Shown: in pieces, positions 1 through 9,383 of the stretch
Layout: each line of letters starts with the position of its first letter
Numbering within the stretch: position 1 is the first letter of the stretch
Assembly (NCBI RefSeq): GCF_000240225.1
Contig: NZ_AGUD01000196.1
Location: 1 to 34,618, forward strand
Length of the DNA stretch: 34,618 bases
Reading direction: 5' to 3'
Source: Patulibacter medicamentivorans
Lineage (GTDB): Bacteria; Actinomycetota; Thermoleophilia; Solirubrobacterales; Solirubrobacteraceae
Translations under genes and position numbers: made by a program
Notes under the pieces: model-generated
What the model was told of the DNA's origin: nothing
Databases searched by the model: none
Seen by the model: only the letters and a program-made list of their open reading frames with translations

Positions 1-1134
1 GGTCGGCTCGGCGACGGGGGCGGGCGTCTCGACCTCGGACGCCTCGACCTGCGACTCGGGATCGGGTGCCTGGGCGGCCTCGGCCTCGGCGAGCGCGGCG
101 CGCAGCTTGGCGCCCAGCTCGCCGCCGATGCCGGACTCGCCGAGCGAGTAGACGCCGCCGGGGATCCCCGGCTCGCGGCGGCGACGCTCGCGGCGGTCGT
201 CGCCACCGGGCCCGCGGCGGCCACGGTCGGGCCGCTGATCGCGGGGCGGCGCCATCGCCGAGCGCACGTCCTGGGTCCGGGCGAGCGAGAGCAGCGCCCA
301 GGCGGCCTTCTGGTCCTCGCCGCCCTCGCCGCTGACGTCGACGCGGCGGGCGCGCTCGGCGAACACCTGCTGGGTCGGGCGGTCGCCCTGGAGCGCGGTG
401 TTGACGCGCGCGACGCCGAGCCGCTCGGCGGCGGCGCGGACCTGCTCGCGCTGGTCGCTGGTGCCGGCGACGGCGGTGCGGGCGATCGGCAGGATGTCGC
501 GGGCGCGGACGGCCGCGAGGATGATCCAGGCGGCCTGGTCGTCGGTCTCGGGCTCGGCGCGGTAGGCGCGCCGCCCGAACTCGCGTCCCGAGGAGCCCTC
601 GCCGGCGAGGATGTCCGCGACGACGAAGCGCCCGGCGGCGTCGACCGCCCACGCGATCGCCTCTGGATCGGGGTCCATCGCTCGCAGCAGCTCGAGCCGC
701 TGGCGCAGGAAGATCTCGTCCCAGGCGAACCGCCGGGGACCCTGGAACTGCTGGCGCCGGCGGCGGGGGCGGCGCTTGCCGCGGCGACCCTCGCCCTTGG
801 GCTGGTCCTCGCTGCCGTCGGCCTGCTCGCTGCCGTCGACCTGTTCGCTGCCGTCGGCCTGCTGCTGGTCGACCTCGGCCGGCGTGCCTGCGTCTTCGGC
901 GGGAGCGACCTCGACGGGCGCGGACTCGGGCGCGGCCGACGGAGCGCTCGCGTCGGCGTCGCCGGACGGGCCCTCCGGGGCCGGCGCCTCGGCCGGCGGA
1001 TCTGCCACTGCCCGCAGGGCGTCGCCCGGCGCCTGAGGCGTCGGCGGCTCCGGAGCCGGCGTGGGCTCCGGGCGATGGTCCTCCGCAGGGGCGGGGACGC
1101 TGCGCTGCGGCTCGGTGTCGTCGGGCGCCACCAC
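1..1134 (-). CDS. Hypothetical protein, C-terminus cut by window edge
   Basis: The minus-strand frame is open from a GTG at 1134 to base 1 with no stop, so at least 378 residues are coded and the C-terminus is missing. An in-frame TAG sits just four codons upstream, which fixes the start to GTG 1134 or the adjacent GTG 1131. Residues 1 to about 110 are Pro/Ala/Glu-rich and look disordered, including three DGSEQ-type repeats. A basic stretch (GRRGKRRPRRR) follows. A more ordered helical region begins near FAWDEIFLRQRLELL and continues through QAAWIILAAV and KAAWALLSLA. A charged Arg/Gly patch and another Pro/Glu-rich tail end the visible part. There is no signal peptide. I do not recognise the family; the basic patches could bind nucleic acid, which is speculation. 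It is divergent from the glycosyltransferase at 1214. Confidence 0.75.
   Translation of the reverse strand, partial: MVAPDDTEPQRSVPAPAEDHRPEPTPAPEPPTPQAPGDALRAVADPPAEAPAPEGPSGDADASAPSAAPESAPVEVAPAEDAGTPAEVDQQQADGSEQVDGSEQADGSEDQPKGEGRRGKRRPRRRRQQFQGPRRFAWDEIFLRQRLELLRAMDPDPEAIAWAVDAAGRFVVADILAGEGSSGREFGRRAYRAEPETDDQAAWIILAAVRARDILPIARTAVAGTSDQREQVRAAAERLGVARVNTALQGDRPTQQVFAERARRVDVSGEGGEDQKAAWALLSLARTQDVRSAMAPPRDQRPDRGRRGPGGDDRRERRRREPGIPGGVYSLGESGIGGELGAKLRAALAEAEAAQAPDPESQVEASEVETPAPVAEPT
808..861 (-). repeat. Three tandem 18-bp units inside the hypothetical gene
   Basis: Units lie at 808-825, 826-843 and 844-861 and differ at one or two positions. Each codes on the minus strand for a hexapeptide of the form Q-A/V-D-G-S-E. 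It is an in-frame repeat within the disordered acidic segment, so copy number can vary without breaking the frame. Confidence 0.8.
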
Positions 1135-1213
1135 GGGAGGCGAACGCTACCGGGAAGGCGGGTCGGACGCAGCCGTCACCGATCGAGGTCGTGGCCGGAT
1201 AGGCTCGGGCGCC

Positions 1214-2131
1214 GTGCGTGCCGGCGTCGTCCTCCCCGTTCGCGGGTTCAGTCCGTACCTGATCCAGACGCTCGACGCGGTTCTGGCCCAGACCCGCCCG
1301 GCCGCCGCCGTGGTGGTCGTCGACGACGGCTCGACGCGTCCGGTCGCGCTCCATCCCGATCACGTCGGGCGGGTCCAGCTGCTGCGGCTCGATCGCTCGC
1401 GGGGACCGGGAGCGGCGCGCAACGCCGGCGTCGCCGCCCTGCCCGAGGACGTCGACTTCGTCGCCTTCTGCGATCACGACGACGTCTGGGATCCGGGGCA
1501 CCTGGCCGCCCACGCCCGCGCGATCCAGCGCCATCCCGAGGCGTCGATCCTGACCGGCGACACGACGATCGTCGGCCCCGACGACCGGCCGACCGGCGAG
1601 CGGTGGAACGCGCTCCACCCCGGCGCGCACCGCTCGTTCCTGGTGCTGCCGCTGGTCTACGAGCGCCATCCACTCTGCACCTCGGCGACGGTCGTCCGCC
1701 GCGCTGCGCTCGAGGCGGTCGGGGGCTTCGACGAGGAGCTGCCACAGGCCGAGGACCTCGACCTGTGGCTGAGGCTGCTCGAGGCTGGATCGGACCTCGT
1801 CGCGGTGCTCGGCGCCACGGTCCGCTACCGCCGTCATCCGGGCGGCCTGACCCATGACCTGATCACGCTCGCGGAGTCGCTGCTGCGGGTTCACCGCGCG
1901 CACGCCGAGCAGGTCCAGGCGCCCGTCGTCCGTCGCGCCACGGCCGCCGACCTGCGCGGCATGGCCACCGGCCTCGCGCGGGTCGGCGCGCACGAGCGCG
2001 CCCGCGCGGTCCTGGCGGAGGCCGACGCGCTGCTGCCCCCGCGCCCGGTCGAGCGACTGCGGCGCGCGCTGCTCGCGGTCCCGCTGCTGCGGACGCGGAT
2101 CGGACGCGGAGATCCCTACGGCGCAGGCTGA
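1214..2131 (+). CDS. Glycosyltransferase family 2 (GT-A fold)
   Basis: This 305-residue protein carries the landmarks of a GT-A family 2 enzyme, which transfers a sugar from a nucleotide-sugar donor. They are an N-terminal beta strand (VVLPVRG), the nucleotide-binding VVVVDDGS at residues 33-40, the metal-binding DHDD at 87-90 (DxD motif), and an ED-x-D motif (EDLDLWLRL) from residue 180 near the catalytic base. No membrane segment is visible, so it is probably cytosolic or peripheral. The GTG at 1214 is chosen because longer starts would run into the divergent gene at 1134. A -10-like TAGGCT lies at 1200-1205, suggesting a very short leader. The acceptor and glycan cannot be inferred, and neighbouring genes give no pathway hint. 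Confidence 0.85.
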   Translation: MRAGVVLPVRGFSPYLIQTLDAVLAQTRPAAAVVVVDDGSTRPVALHPDHVGRVQLLRLDRSRGPGAARNAGVAALPEDVDFVAFCDHDDVWDPGHLAAHARAIQRHPEASILTGDTTIVGPDDRPTGERWNALHPGAHRSFLVLPLVYERHPLCTSATVVRRAALEAVGGFDEELPQAEDLDLWLRLLEAGSDLVAVLGATVRYRRHPGGLTHDLITLAESLLRVHRAHAEQVQAPVVRRATAADLRGMATGLARVGAHERARAVLAEADALLPPRPVERLRRALLAVPLLRTRIGRGDPYGAG

Positions 2132-2164
2132 GGAACCCGCTCCGGCGGCATCCGCGGGGCCGGC

Positions 2165-2193
2165 TGACGTCGCCCGGTCGATTCGTGCATACT
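2165..2193 (+). promoter_or_regulatory. Candidate promoter of tRNA-Asp
   Basis: A TGACGT element (2165-2170) and a CATACT -10-like element (2188-2193) are separated by 17 bases and end 12 bases before the tRNA. This fits sigma-70-type spacing with imperfect hexamers. Confidence 0.45.
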
Positions 2194-2205
2194 TCTCAGC
2201 CCCCA

Positions 2206-3823
<1,618 letters not shown>

Positions 3824-3922
3824 CGCAGGGCCTCCGCTCGGTGACGAGCCGTCGGCGTTGCGGGTCGGCGCGACGGCGCTGGCGATCGCATGCAGCAGCT
3901 CTAGCTGGATCGGGCGAGGTTC

Positions 3923-4828
3923 TCAACTCTCTGGCTCCTCGTCGTCCCTGGGCCGCACCCAGGCCCGCTGGCTGCCGGGGTCCTCGATCGGCGTGAAGAT
4001 CGGCGCCTCTGGGCCGTCGGCGAGCAGATCCTCCAGCAGGCAGCAGGAGACCAGCCCGGCCAGCCGGTCGCCCTCGAAGGAGCGCGCGAGCGCCAGCGCC
4101 CGGTGGCCGCGCCGCCGCAGCTGGCCCCGCGGGCGGTGCGCAAGCACGACCAGGACGTGCGGGAACACCGGAAAATGGCGCCGCCACAGCGGCTGCTCGC
4201 CGGGCGCCGCCTTCGCACCGCGATAGTCGAGCAGCCGCGAGTAGCGCACGAGCTTCTGCGCCAGCGCGTCCGTGGCCATCGTGCCGCGGTCCAGCTCGAT
4301 GAAGCGGTAGTCGACGGTCACCCGGCCAGCGGTCACGGTGGTGTAGGTGAGCACCGCGTCGGCGATCAGCAGCTCGCCCTTGCCGCGCTGCGCCCCGCCG
4401 CCGATCGGGTGCGCGATCTCATGCCGCCAGGCAAGCGGCGGGCAGTCATCGTCGTGCCGGCGCGCGTTGCGCACGAACGCCAGCCCGACATCGTTGACAG
4501 CCAGCGTGTGCTGCTGCAACGGACCGGCCGCCTGCTCACGACGCACGAGCTTGCGCCGCAGCTCCCCGCGGCTGGGGATCGTCTCGACGGCATCGGCGCC
4601 GCGCGCGGTGAGGAAGTGCAGCTTCTCGCCGCCGGGCCGCCGAACGCTCTCGGTCAACCCGGCCTGCTCGGTGTCGAAGAGCAGGCGCTGGCACCACCGC
4701 AGCGAGGTATCGGGCGTGTGCAGTTCATGCACCTGCGCGGTCGACAGCAGCCGGTGCTGGTACAAGCTCTCCAGGATCTCCACCGCCGTCGCGCTGAGCC
4801 TGCGCACCTGGGCCGCCGCGACCGTCAT
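3923..4828 (-). CDS. Replication-relaxation family protein
   Basis: This 301-residue protein matches the layout of the Replic_Relax family found on actinobacterial and firmicute mobile elements. An N-terminal winged-helix-like part contains VEILESLYQHRLLSTAQVHEL and QRLLFDTEQAGL. A central part contains QQHTLAVNDVGLAFV and a nuclease-like core with ADAVLTY, then FIELDRGTM. The family is thought to act in plasmid or element replication or DNA relaxation, but its biochemistry is poorly defined. The ATG at 4828 is chosen because the conserved part begins directly after it; further upstream the frame runs into repeat-rich non-coding DNA. It sits 99 bases upstream of the recombinase on the same strand and may be co-transcribed with it. 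Confidence 0.75.
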   Translation of the reverse strand: MTVAAAQVRRLSATAVEILESLYQHRLLSTAQVHELHTPDTSLRWCQRLLFDTEQAGLTESVRRPGGEKLHFLTARGADAVETIPSRGELRRKLVRREQAAGPLQQHTLAVNDVGLAFVRNARRHDDDCPPLAWRHEIAHPIGGGAQRGKGELLIADAVLTYTTVTAGRVTVDYRFIELDRGTMATDALAQKLVRYSRLLDYRGAKAAPGEQPLWRRHFPVFPHVLVVLAHRPRGQLRRRGHRALALARSFEGDRLAGLVSCCLLEDLLADGPEAPIFTPIEDPGSQRAWVRPRDDEEPES

Positions 4829-5334
4829 AGCCGCCCCCGACCTGGGAAGAGCGCAGGCGAGCGCGGTTCGCAGGGGGAGAGTTGTCGGTAGATAGATGTC
4901 GCCGCCGTCAACGGCGCGAACGAGCCGATGAACACGCGCCCTGGCGCAGATTGCGCCACGCCCGGCGACGAACACACGGGCGAACCGAACCGCGAACCGG
5001 GGATCGACCCACGGCGCGAACCGGAGAGCGAACAGCGCCGACCGTGCGGTTGGCGTTGAGTAACGTGGAGGTGCCTCATACCGCCTTCTCTGGCACGAGA
5101 AGCTGATCCGTTGTCGGACGGGTGTGCGGTGGTAGCGAGCGGCGTCGCTCGTACGCCTTGCGCTGTCGGTGCTGATGTCCCCTCGCACGCGCGCGATGGA
5201 GCGACGGCCTCACAGCGGCGCGTCGCAGACAGCGCCTGGACCGCCGCGCCCAGCAACCCGACGGCAAACCTGGACGGATCGGCCAGCGTCCGAGATAGAG
5301 TCGGGTCGCTCGTCACTTCAATCTTGGGAGCGGG
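4829..5334. other. Divergent intergenic region with GCGAAC repeats
   Basis: About 500 bases separate the replication-relaxation gene from the AriA-like gene, and no convincing gene is seen. GCGAAC occurs at 4916-4921, 4980-4985, 4992-4997, 5016-5021 and 5028-5033, its reverse complement at 4866-4871, and a variant ACGAAC at 4968-4973. The longer form ACGGCGCGAAC appears twice (4911 and 5011). The clustering next to a replication-associated gene suggests protein-binding sites such as an origin or operator. A weak -10-like TAGAGT at 5296-5301 could serve the downstream ATPase. Confidence 0.45.
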
Positions 5335-6696
5335 ATGCCGCAACTGACCTCCGTGGAGGTTGAGGGACTCCTCGGCCGGTTTGACCACGAGATTCAGTTC
5401 GACGCCGATTGGGACTTCGTGATCGTTCATGGCCCAAACGGAATCGGGAAGACAAAACTCCTCGAACTGGTCTACTCGCTGTGTGGAGGCCGGCTCCATC
5501 GCGTGTTTCGCCTGCCCTTCGATACCGCAGAGCTGAAATACGACGACGGGACGTCGCTGCGCGTAGTGAAGTCCGGCCAACAAGCGCTTCCCGGTATGGA
5601 GGAGGCGCCTGATCTTCCGCGCCTGCACATCGCGGTATCCGGGCCGCTCGGCGATATCGAATTCGATATGGGGCCGGAGGCGACGGTCCCCGAGTCGCGG
5701 CTGCGCATGATCGAGAGGGAGTTGCCTCTAGACAGAATTGGGCCGGAGCTCTGGTACGACTTCGAACTCGGCGACAACATCTCGCTACCCGAGGTAGTGC
5801 ACCGCTACGGAGGTATGTTTCCTGATGACTTCTTCGGTCGAATCCGCGGCTCTCTCCCAGAGCAGTATCAAGCCCTCGTCGACGCGAATCCCGTACATCT
5901 CATTGAGACACAGCGCCTGTTGGCGCCTCGGGTAGATCGCTCGGCGCAGGGGCGGCGAGCGCCCTCGCCGATGACCGTCGTCCGGTATTCCGCCGACATG
6001 AAAAGCCGGATTAGCGACGCTCTGGCGCGAAACTCAACCACGACCCAGCGTCTTGACCGCAGCTTCCCGAGGCGCGTCATGACCGCGCAAGATCCGGAGG
6101 TAACCGACGAGCAGATCCGCGACCGATACAGGGAGCAGGGCGCACTTCGGGACCGGCTTACGGCCGTGTCGCTGATCGACGCAGCTGAAGCCGACCTGCC
6201 GCTACCTGACCGCGAATTGGAGGCGTGGGAGCGCCGATTCCTGTGGATCTACCTTGAGGACACGGACGAAAAGCTGGCCACGTTCGTCCCTTTGCTACAG
6301 CGACTTCAGTTGTTCAGCGAGATCGTCAACGCGCGCTTTCTCTTCAAGGACCTGAGGATCGATCGAGAGCGCGGATTCCACTTTGTCACCGACGACCTCA
6401 AGGAGATCGGTCCGGCTTCTCTCTCGTCGGGTGAGCAGCATGAACTCGTACTTGCCTACGACCTGCTGTTCAACGTCTCGTCTGGGAGCCTCGTGCTCAT
6501 CGACGAGCCTGAGATATCGCTGCACGTTTCGTGGCAGCAGGAGTTTCTCAACGACCTAACCCGCGTATCGGAACTTCAGTCTCTCCGATTCATGATCGCC
6601 ACGCACTCCCCGCAGGTGATTCACAAATGGTGGCATAGAGCCAAGGCCTTGTACGACACCCCACCACACGGCCTTGAGCGGCCGACTGACGCCTGA
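5335..6696 (+). CDS. AriA-like ABC-type AAA ATPase (PARIS-type defence)
   Basis: The protein is 453 residues long. It has Walker A GPNGIGKT at residues 33-40, an ABC-type signature LSSGEQ at 363-368, Walker B SLVLIDEPE at 385-393 and an H-loop ATHSPQ near 422-427, the arrangement of OLD/RecF-like ATPases. The DUF4435 protein starts two bases after its stop. This ATPase plus DUF4435 pairing and size match PARIS, in which AriA forms a scaffold that holds AriB inactive until a phage anti-restriction protein is sensed. A GGGAG ribosome site lies six bases before ATG 5335. Codon use is less GC-biased than in the flanking genes, suggesting transfer. It could instead belong to a related ATPase/TOPRIM family; membership in PARIS itself is inferred from domain pairing. 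Confidence 0.8.
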   Translation: MPQLTSVEVEGLLGRFDHEIQFDADWDFVIVHGPNGIGKTKLLELVYSLCGGRLHRVFRLPFDTAELKYDDGTSLRVVKSGQQALPGMEEAPDLPRLHIAVSGPLGDIEFDMGPEATVPESRLRMIERELPLDRIGPELWYDFELGDNISLPEVVHRYGGMFPDDFFGRIRGSLPEQYQALVDANPVHLIETQRLLAPRVDRSAQGRRAPSPMTVVRYSADMKSRISDALARNSTTTQRLDRSFPRRVMTAQDPEVTDEQIRDRYREQGALRDRLTAVSLIDAAEADLPLPDRELEAWERRFLWIYLEDTDEKLATFVPLLQRLQLFSEIVNARFLFKDLRIDRERGFHFVTDDLKEIGPASLSSGEQHELVLAYDLLFNVSSGSLVLIDEPEISLHVSWQQEFLNDLTRVSELQSLRFMIATHSPQVIHKWWHRAKALYDTPPHGLERPTDA

Positions 6697-6698
6697 GC

Positions 6699-7550
6699 AT
6701 GCAGGGCATCCTCACCGGCCACGACCTCGCCAACTGGTTGAGCATGCTTCGATCGACCGATCGTCGGACGTTCGTCATCGTCGAGGGCCCGACGGACGCA
6801 CAGGCGCTCGACCCGCACATCAACGAGGCGCTCGCGGTCACGTTCCCGGCGCACGGGAAGGACAAGGCCGACGAGGCCATCAATCTGCTGGAGGCGCGGA
6901 GCTTCGGTCGCGTGCTCGCGGTTCTTGACCGCGACTGGGTCGGAATGCTCGACCAACCCTCAGCCGCGGCCAATGTCGTGTACACGGACGACTACGACCT
7001 CGACTCGACTGTCTTCTTCAGCGGGAGCGTCCTCGAGCGCGTGGTGACGGCTCATTCTGATCGTGACTCACGTCATGCACATCTCGCGCAGTGCGGAAGC
7101 TCGACCGTCGAAGCCATCGTGATCCGCCTCGCGGGCCCGATAGGCCTTGTGCGGTACTTCAGCGACCGCCACGGTCACGGCGTGAACTGCCAGCGATTTC
7201 CGGTTCACGCGGCGATGACCGCGAGCAAGGATGAACTTGACATCCCACTCCTCGCGCGGATCACGATCAGCCGATCAGGTGACGCCAAAGTCACTGCCGC
7301 AGTCGTCGAACGGCATGTGCAAACCGAGATGGCCAACCGCCCTGCGTTGCGCGACTTCTCGTGCGGGCACGACGTTGCGACTGCGGTCGCCGCGCTTCTC
7401 CGCCACTGGGGTACCTCGATGAGCCCTGATGCTGTGGAGGCCGCGGCGCGCGCCGCGTTCTCGTGTGCAGACCTCAAGACGACTGCCCTTCACCAGCGAG
7501 TCTCGGCTTGGTCCAATGCACATGCCGCCCCAATTTGGGCCTGTACGTGA
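6699..7550 (+). CDS. AriB-like DUF4435 (TOPRIM-type) effector
   Basis: This 283-residue protein begins two bases after the ATPase stop with no clear ribosome site of its own, so it is probably translationally coupled. TOPRIM-like acidic residues are in place: VIVEGPTDAQAL (Glu29, Asp33), VLAVLDRDW (Asp77, Asp79) and a following YTDDYDLDS. This order is typical of DUF4435 proteins. In characterised PARIS systems AriB is the nuclease toxin that cuts host tRNA after release from AriA; that role here is inference. The C-terminal half is helical (VATAVAALLRHW) with no recognised domain. Lower GC than the flanks matches its partner. Confidence 0.8.
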   Translation: MQGILTGHDLANWLSMLRSTDRRTFVIVEGPTDAQALDPHINEALAVTFPAHGKDKADEAINLLEARSFGRVLAVLDRDWVGMLDQPSAAANVVYTDDYDLDSTVFFSGSVLERVVTAHSDRDSRHAHLAQCGSSTVEAIVIRLAGPIGLVRYFSDRHGHGVNCQRFPVHAAMTASKDELDIPLLARITISRSGDAKVTAAVVERHVQTEMANRPALRDFSCGHDVATAVAALLRHWGTSMSPDAVEAAARAAFSCADLKTTALHQRVSAWSNAHAAPIWACT

Positions 7551-7572
7551 CGTGGCGTCATGGGATGCCACG
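7551..7572 (+). terminator. Candidate terminator after the AriA/AriB pair
   Basis: Immediately after the TGA stop, CGTGGCGT (7551-7558) pairs with ATGCCACG (7565-7572), including one G-T pair, across a six-base loop. There is no T tract, so strength is uncertain. Confidence 0.4.
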
Positions 7573-7640
7573 GGCTACGCCGGGCGCTGTCGTGGACGGC
7601 GGTGCCCGTGTTTCGTCTGGCGCCGGTCGACGCCGAACTC

Positions 7641-7696
7641 CCAGGGGTAGATCCGCGACTCCATCAATCCAGGGGTAGATCCAGGTCTCCGTCAAA
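7641..7696. repeat. Two tandem 28-bp repeats upstream of the broken regulator
   Basis: Units 7641-7668 and 7669-7696 share the first 14 bases exactly (CCAGGGGTAGATCC) and about 23 of 28 overall. They sit directly before the XRE-like remnant, where an autoregulatory operator would be expected. Confidence 0.6.
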
Positions 7697-7707
7697 CCCA
7701 GCCCGCC

Positions 7708-7935
7708 TCAGTCGGCGCGGTCGTTCGCAACCTGCGCAAGTAGGCCAACCTCAAGCAGGCAGAGCTGGACAACGGCGCCGCGCTGTCGCGCAACAGCATC
7801 GTCGAGATGGGGCCGGCCGGGTTGACCCGACGGTCAGCACTTTGTCTGCTGATCGCCGACCAGTTCGGGATGGCCTGCTCCGAGGTGCTCGCGCGCGTTG
7901 AGCGCGAGCGCGAGCAACCGTCGCGCCCCGGGCGC
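7708..7935 (+). pseudogene. Broken XRE-family helix-turn-helix regulator
   Basis: Reading the frame through a TAG at 7741-7743 gives a nearly complete XRE domain. VGAVVRNLRK lies before the stop. After it come ANLKQAELDNGAALSRNS, IVEM, and then LLIADQFGMACSEVLARVE, which matches the usual recognition-helix and terminal-helix pattern. The amber codon falls where a Gln or Glu codon is usual, a single-base change. No start codon is obvious upstream in frame. This is probably a decayed regulator of the downstream three-gene operon or of the neighbouring pair. A sequencing error or a readthrough codon is less likely but possible. Confidence 0.6.
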
Positions 7936-8034
7936 TGCGCTTGGCCGGCCCTGCCGTCGTGGTCGCCTGCCCCGGGTGATTCTGTGGAAGCTGGGGTGCA
8001 GGCGGTGCGGCGCTGGGCGGTGTTGCATACGCTC

Positions 8035-8934
8035 ATGCGTGTCATGTCACGCGGTGACCAGGCGCTCGACTTCGAGGGCAACGAGTGGGAGGAGTTCTGC
8101 CGGCAGGCGCTGAGTCGCAAGTTCGGCGCGGCGTGGCAGAAGATCCCTGCGAAGAACCGCGGCGACTGGGGACTCGAGGGGTTCGTCCGACAGCAGGGCA
8201 TCGTCGTGCAGTGCTACGCCGACGACTCGGTCTCAAACCAGGACCGCACGACCAAGCAGAAGGCCAAGCTGACCGCCGACGTGCCCAAGCTGCAGCGCAA
8301 CACCACGGTGTTGGAGGCGGTGCTCGACATGCAGGTCGACAGCTACGTCTTCCTCGTCCCGCGGTTCGACGACAAGGAGCTGCTTCCGCACGCCAAGACC
8401 AAGTCCGACCTCGCACGCGGCTGGGGCCTCCCGTGGATCGCGCCGTCGTTCGCGATCACCGTCAACGACATCGACTTCCTCAAAGAGGAGTGGGAGGCGC
8501 TTCGCGGCGCGATGCGCCCGGTCATCGAACTCGCGCCCGCTGCGGCGTTTGCGCCGAACGCGGCGCTGGTCGAGACGCTCGTCCGCAAGCTCGACGTGAT
8601 CCCGCGCCTCGCCGCGGATGCGGGGCGTGCCGACACCTGGCGGCAGATGCTGGTGCGCAACTACGTCGACGGCAACGGCATCCTGCTGCGCCTGGACGAG
8701 ATCAGCCCCGACTACCACGACCGCATCACCCGGATCGTCGCGGGCCGCGAGAAGCACCTCGCGCTGCGCACCGACGCCTCGGAGCCGCTCGACGATCTGA
8801 TGGAGCTGACCAGCTCGCTCGCGGAGGCGATCCACCGCGACATCTCGGCCATTGACGACGCCGACGTGCAGAGCATCGCGGGGAACATCGTCGCGGACTG
8901 GCTGATGCGCTGCCCCCTGGAGTACGCACCGTGA
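8035..8934 (+). CDS. Nuclease-like effector of a three-gene SMC defence operon
   Basis: Counting from ATG 8035 the protein has 299 residues. The N-terminal part has FEGNEWEEFCRQAL (Glu14 and Glu19 among its acidic residues), IPAKNRGDWGLEGF (Asp44) and GIVVQCYA (residues 55-62). This spacing resembles a restriction-endonuclease-like fold, though the usual lysine of the E/Q-x-K motif is replaced by QCY. The rest is helical with no recognised domain. Its stop overlaps the next gene by 4 bp. The frame is open upstream, but that part is the remnant of an XRE regulator, so ATG 8035 or 8044 is preferred; no good ribosome site decides between them. Position and partners suggest the effector subunit of a Lamassu/ABC-three-component-like system. 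Confidence 0.6.
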   Translation: MRVMSRGDQALDFEGNEWEEFCRQALSRKFGAAWQKIPAKNRGDWGLEGFVRQQGIVVQCYADDSVSNQDRTTKQKAKLTADVPKLQRNTTVLEAVLDMQVDSYVFLVPRFDDKELLPHAKTKSDLARGWGLPWIAPSFAITVNDIDFLKEEWEALRGAMRPVIELAPAAAFAPNAALVETLVRKLDVIPRLAADAGRADTWRQMLVRNYVDGNGILLRLDEISPDYHDRITRIVAGREKHLALRTDASEPLDDLMELTSSLAEAIHRDISAIDDADVQSIAGNIVADWLMRCPLEYAP

Positions 8935-9383
8935 GCACCCCCGACACCGGACGTCTGATCTTCACTCCCCGGCCGGCACCGGTGTCGCCGCGCCTGCGCC
9001 CGGCACACCGCGTCGCGCTGCTGCTGGAAATGATCGACAAGTGCCACGGCGCAAAGGCCACGCTGCTGCAGTTGCACGCCATCGACACCGCCCTGGCCGA
9101 TCCCGACGCGCGTCGCCGACTCGCCGGCGACGACTCCCGCGACGTGGCGCTGTCGGCCGTCCGGGTCGACCCGGCGCTCAACCGCGCCGTCGACCGCGCG
9201 ATCGGTGAAGGCCTGCTGTCGATGAACACCAACGCGACGGTCGAGCTCACCCCCGCGGGGCGCAACGCGCTGGAAGCCGTCCGCGGCGCAGACATCCTGC
9301 GCGCAGAGCGCGCCGCCCTCGCCGAGATCCCCGGGAAGATCACCCGGGGCAAGGCCCGGGCGGCGGCGGGGGCCCGCCCGTGA
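8931..9383 (+). CDS. Small middle component, winged-helix-like
   Basis: This 150-residue protein is translated from a GTG that overlaps the preceding stop (GTGA), and its own stop overlaps the SMC gene in the same way. It begins with a Pro-rich stretch. The predicted core, HRVALLLEMIDKC to VDRAIGEGLLSMNTNATVEL, ends in a beta-hairpin-like wing followed by TPAGRNALEAV, as in winged-helix domains. A basic tail (KITRGKARAAAGARP) follows. Size and position between a nuclease-like gene and an SMC gene match the middle component of ABC-three-component systems and LmuC of Lamassu. Assignment is by context and fold pattern only. Confidence 0.6.
   Translation: MSTPDTGRLIFTPRPAPVSPRLRPAHRVALLLEMIDKCHGAKATLLQLHAIDTALADPDARRRLAGDDSRDVALSAVRVDPALNRAVDRAIGEGLLSMNTNATVELTPAGRNALEAVRGADILRAERAALAEIPGKITRGKARAAAGARP

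Noticed and set aside
1061-1213. Longer start for the glycosyltransferase
   Set aside because: The extension overlaps the divergent gene and codes unconserved Gly/Ser/Arg sequence; the GT-A fold begins right after GTG 1214.
4866-5033. CRISPR array
   Set aside because: The GCGAAC repeats are only 6-11 bases with irregular spacing; no array of 25-40-base repeats with uniform spacers exists anywhere in the window and no cas genes are present.
4829-5628. Long N-terminal extensions of minus-strand frames upstream of the replication-relaxation gene
   Set aside because: They cover the repeat-rich intergenic region or overlap the ATPase gene; conserved protein sequence begins only at ATG 4828.
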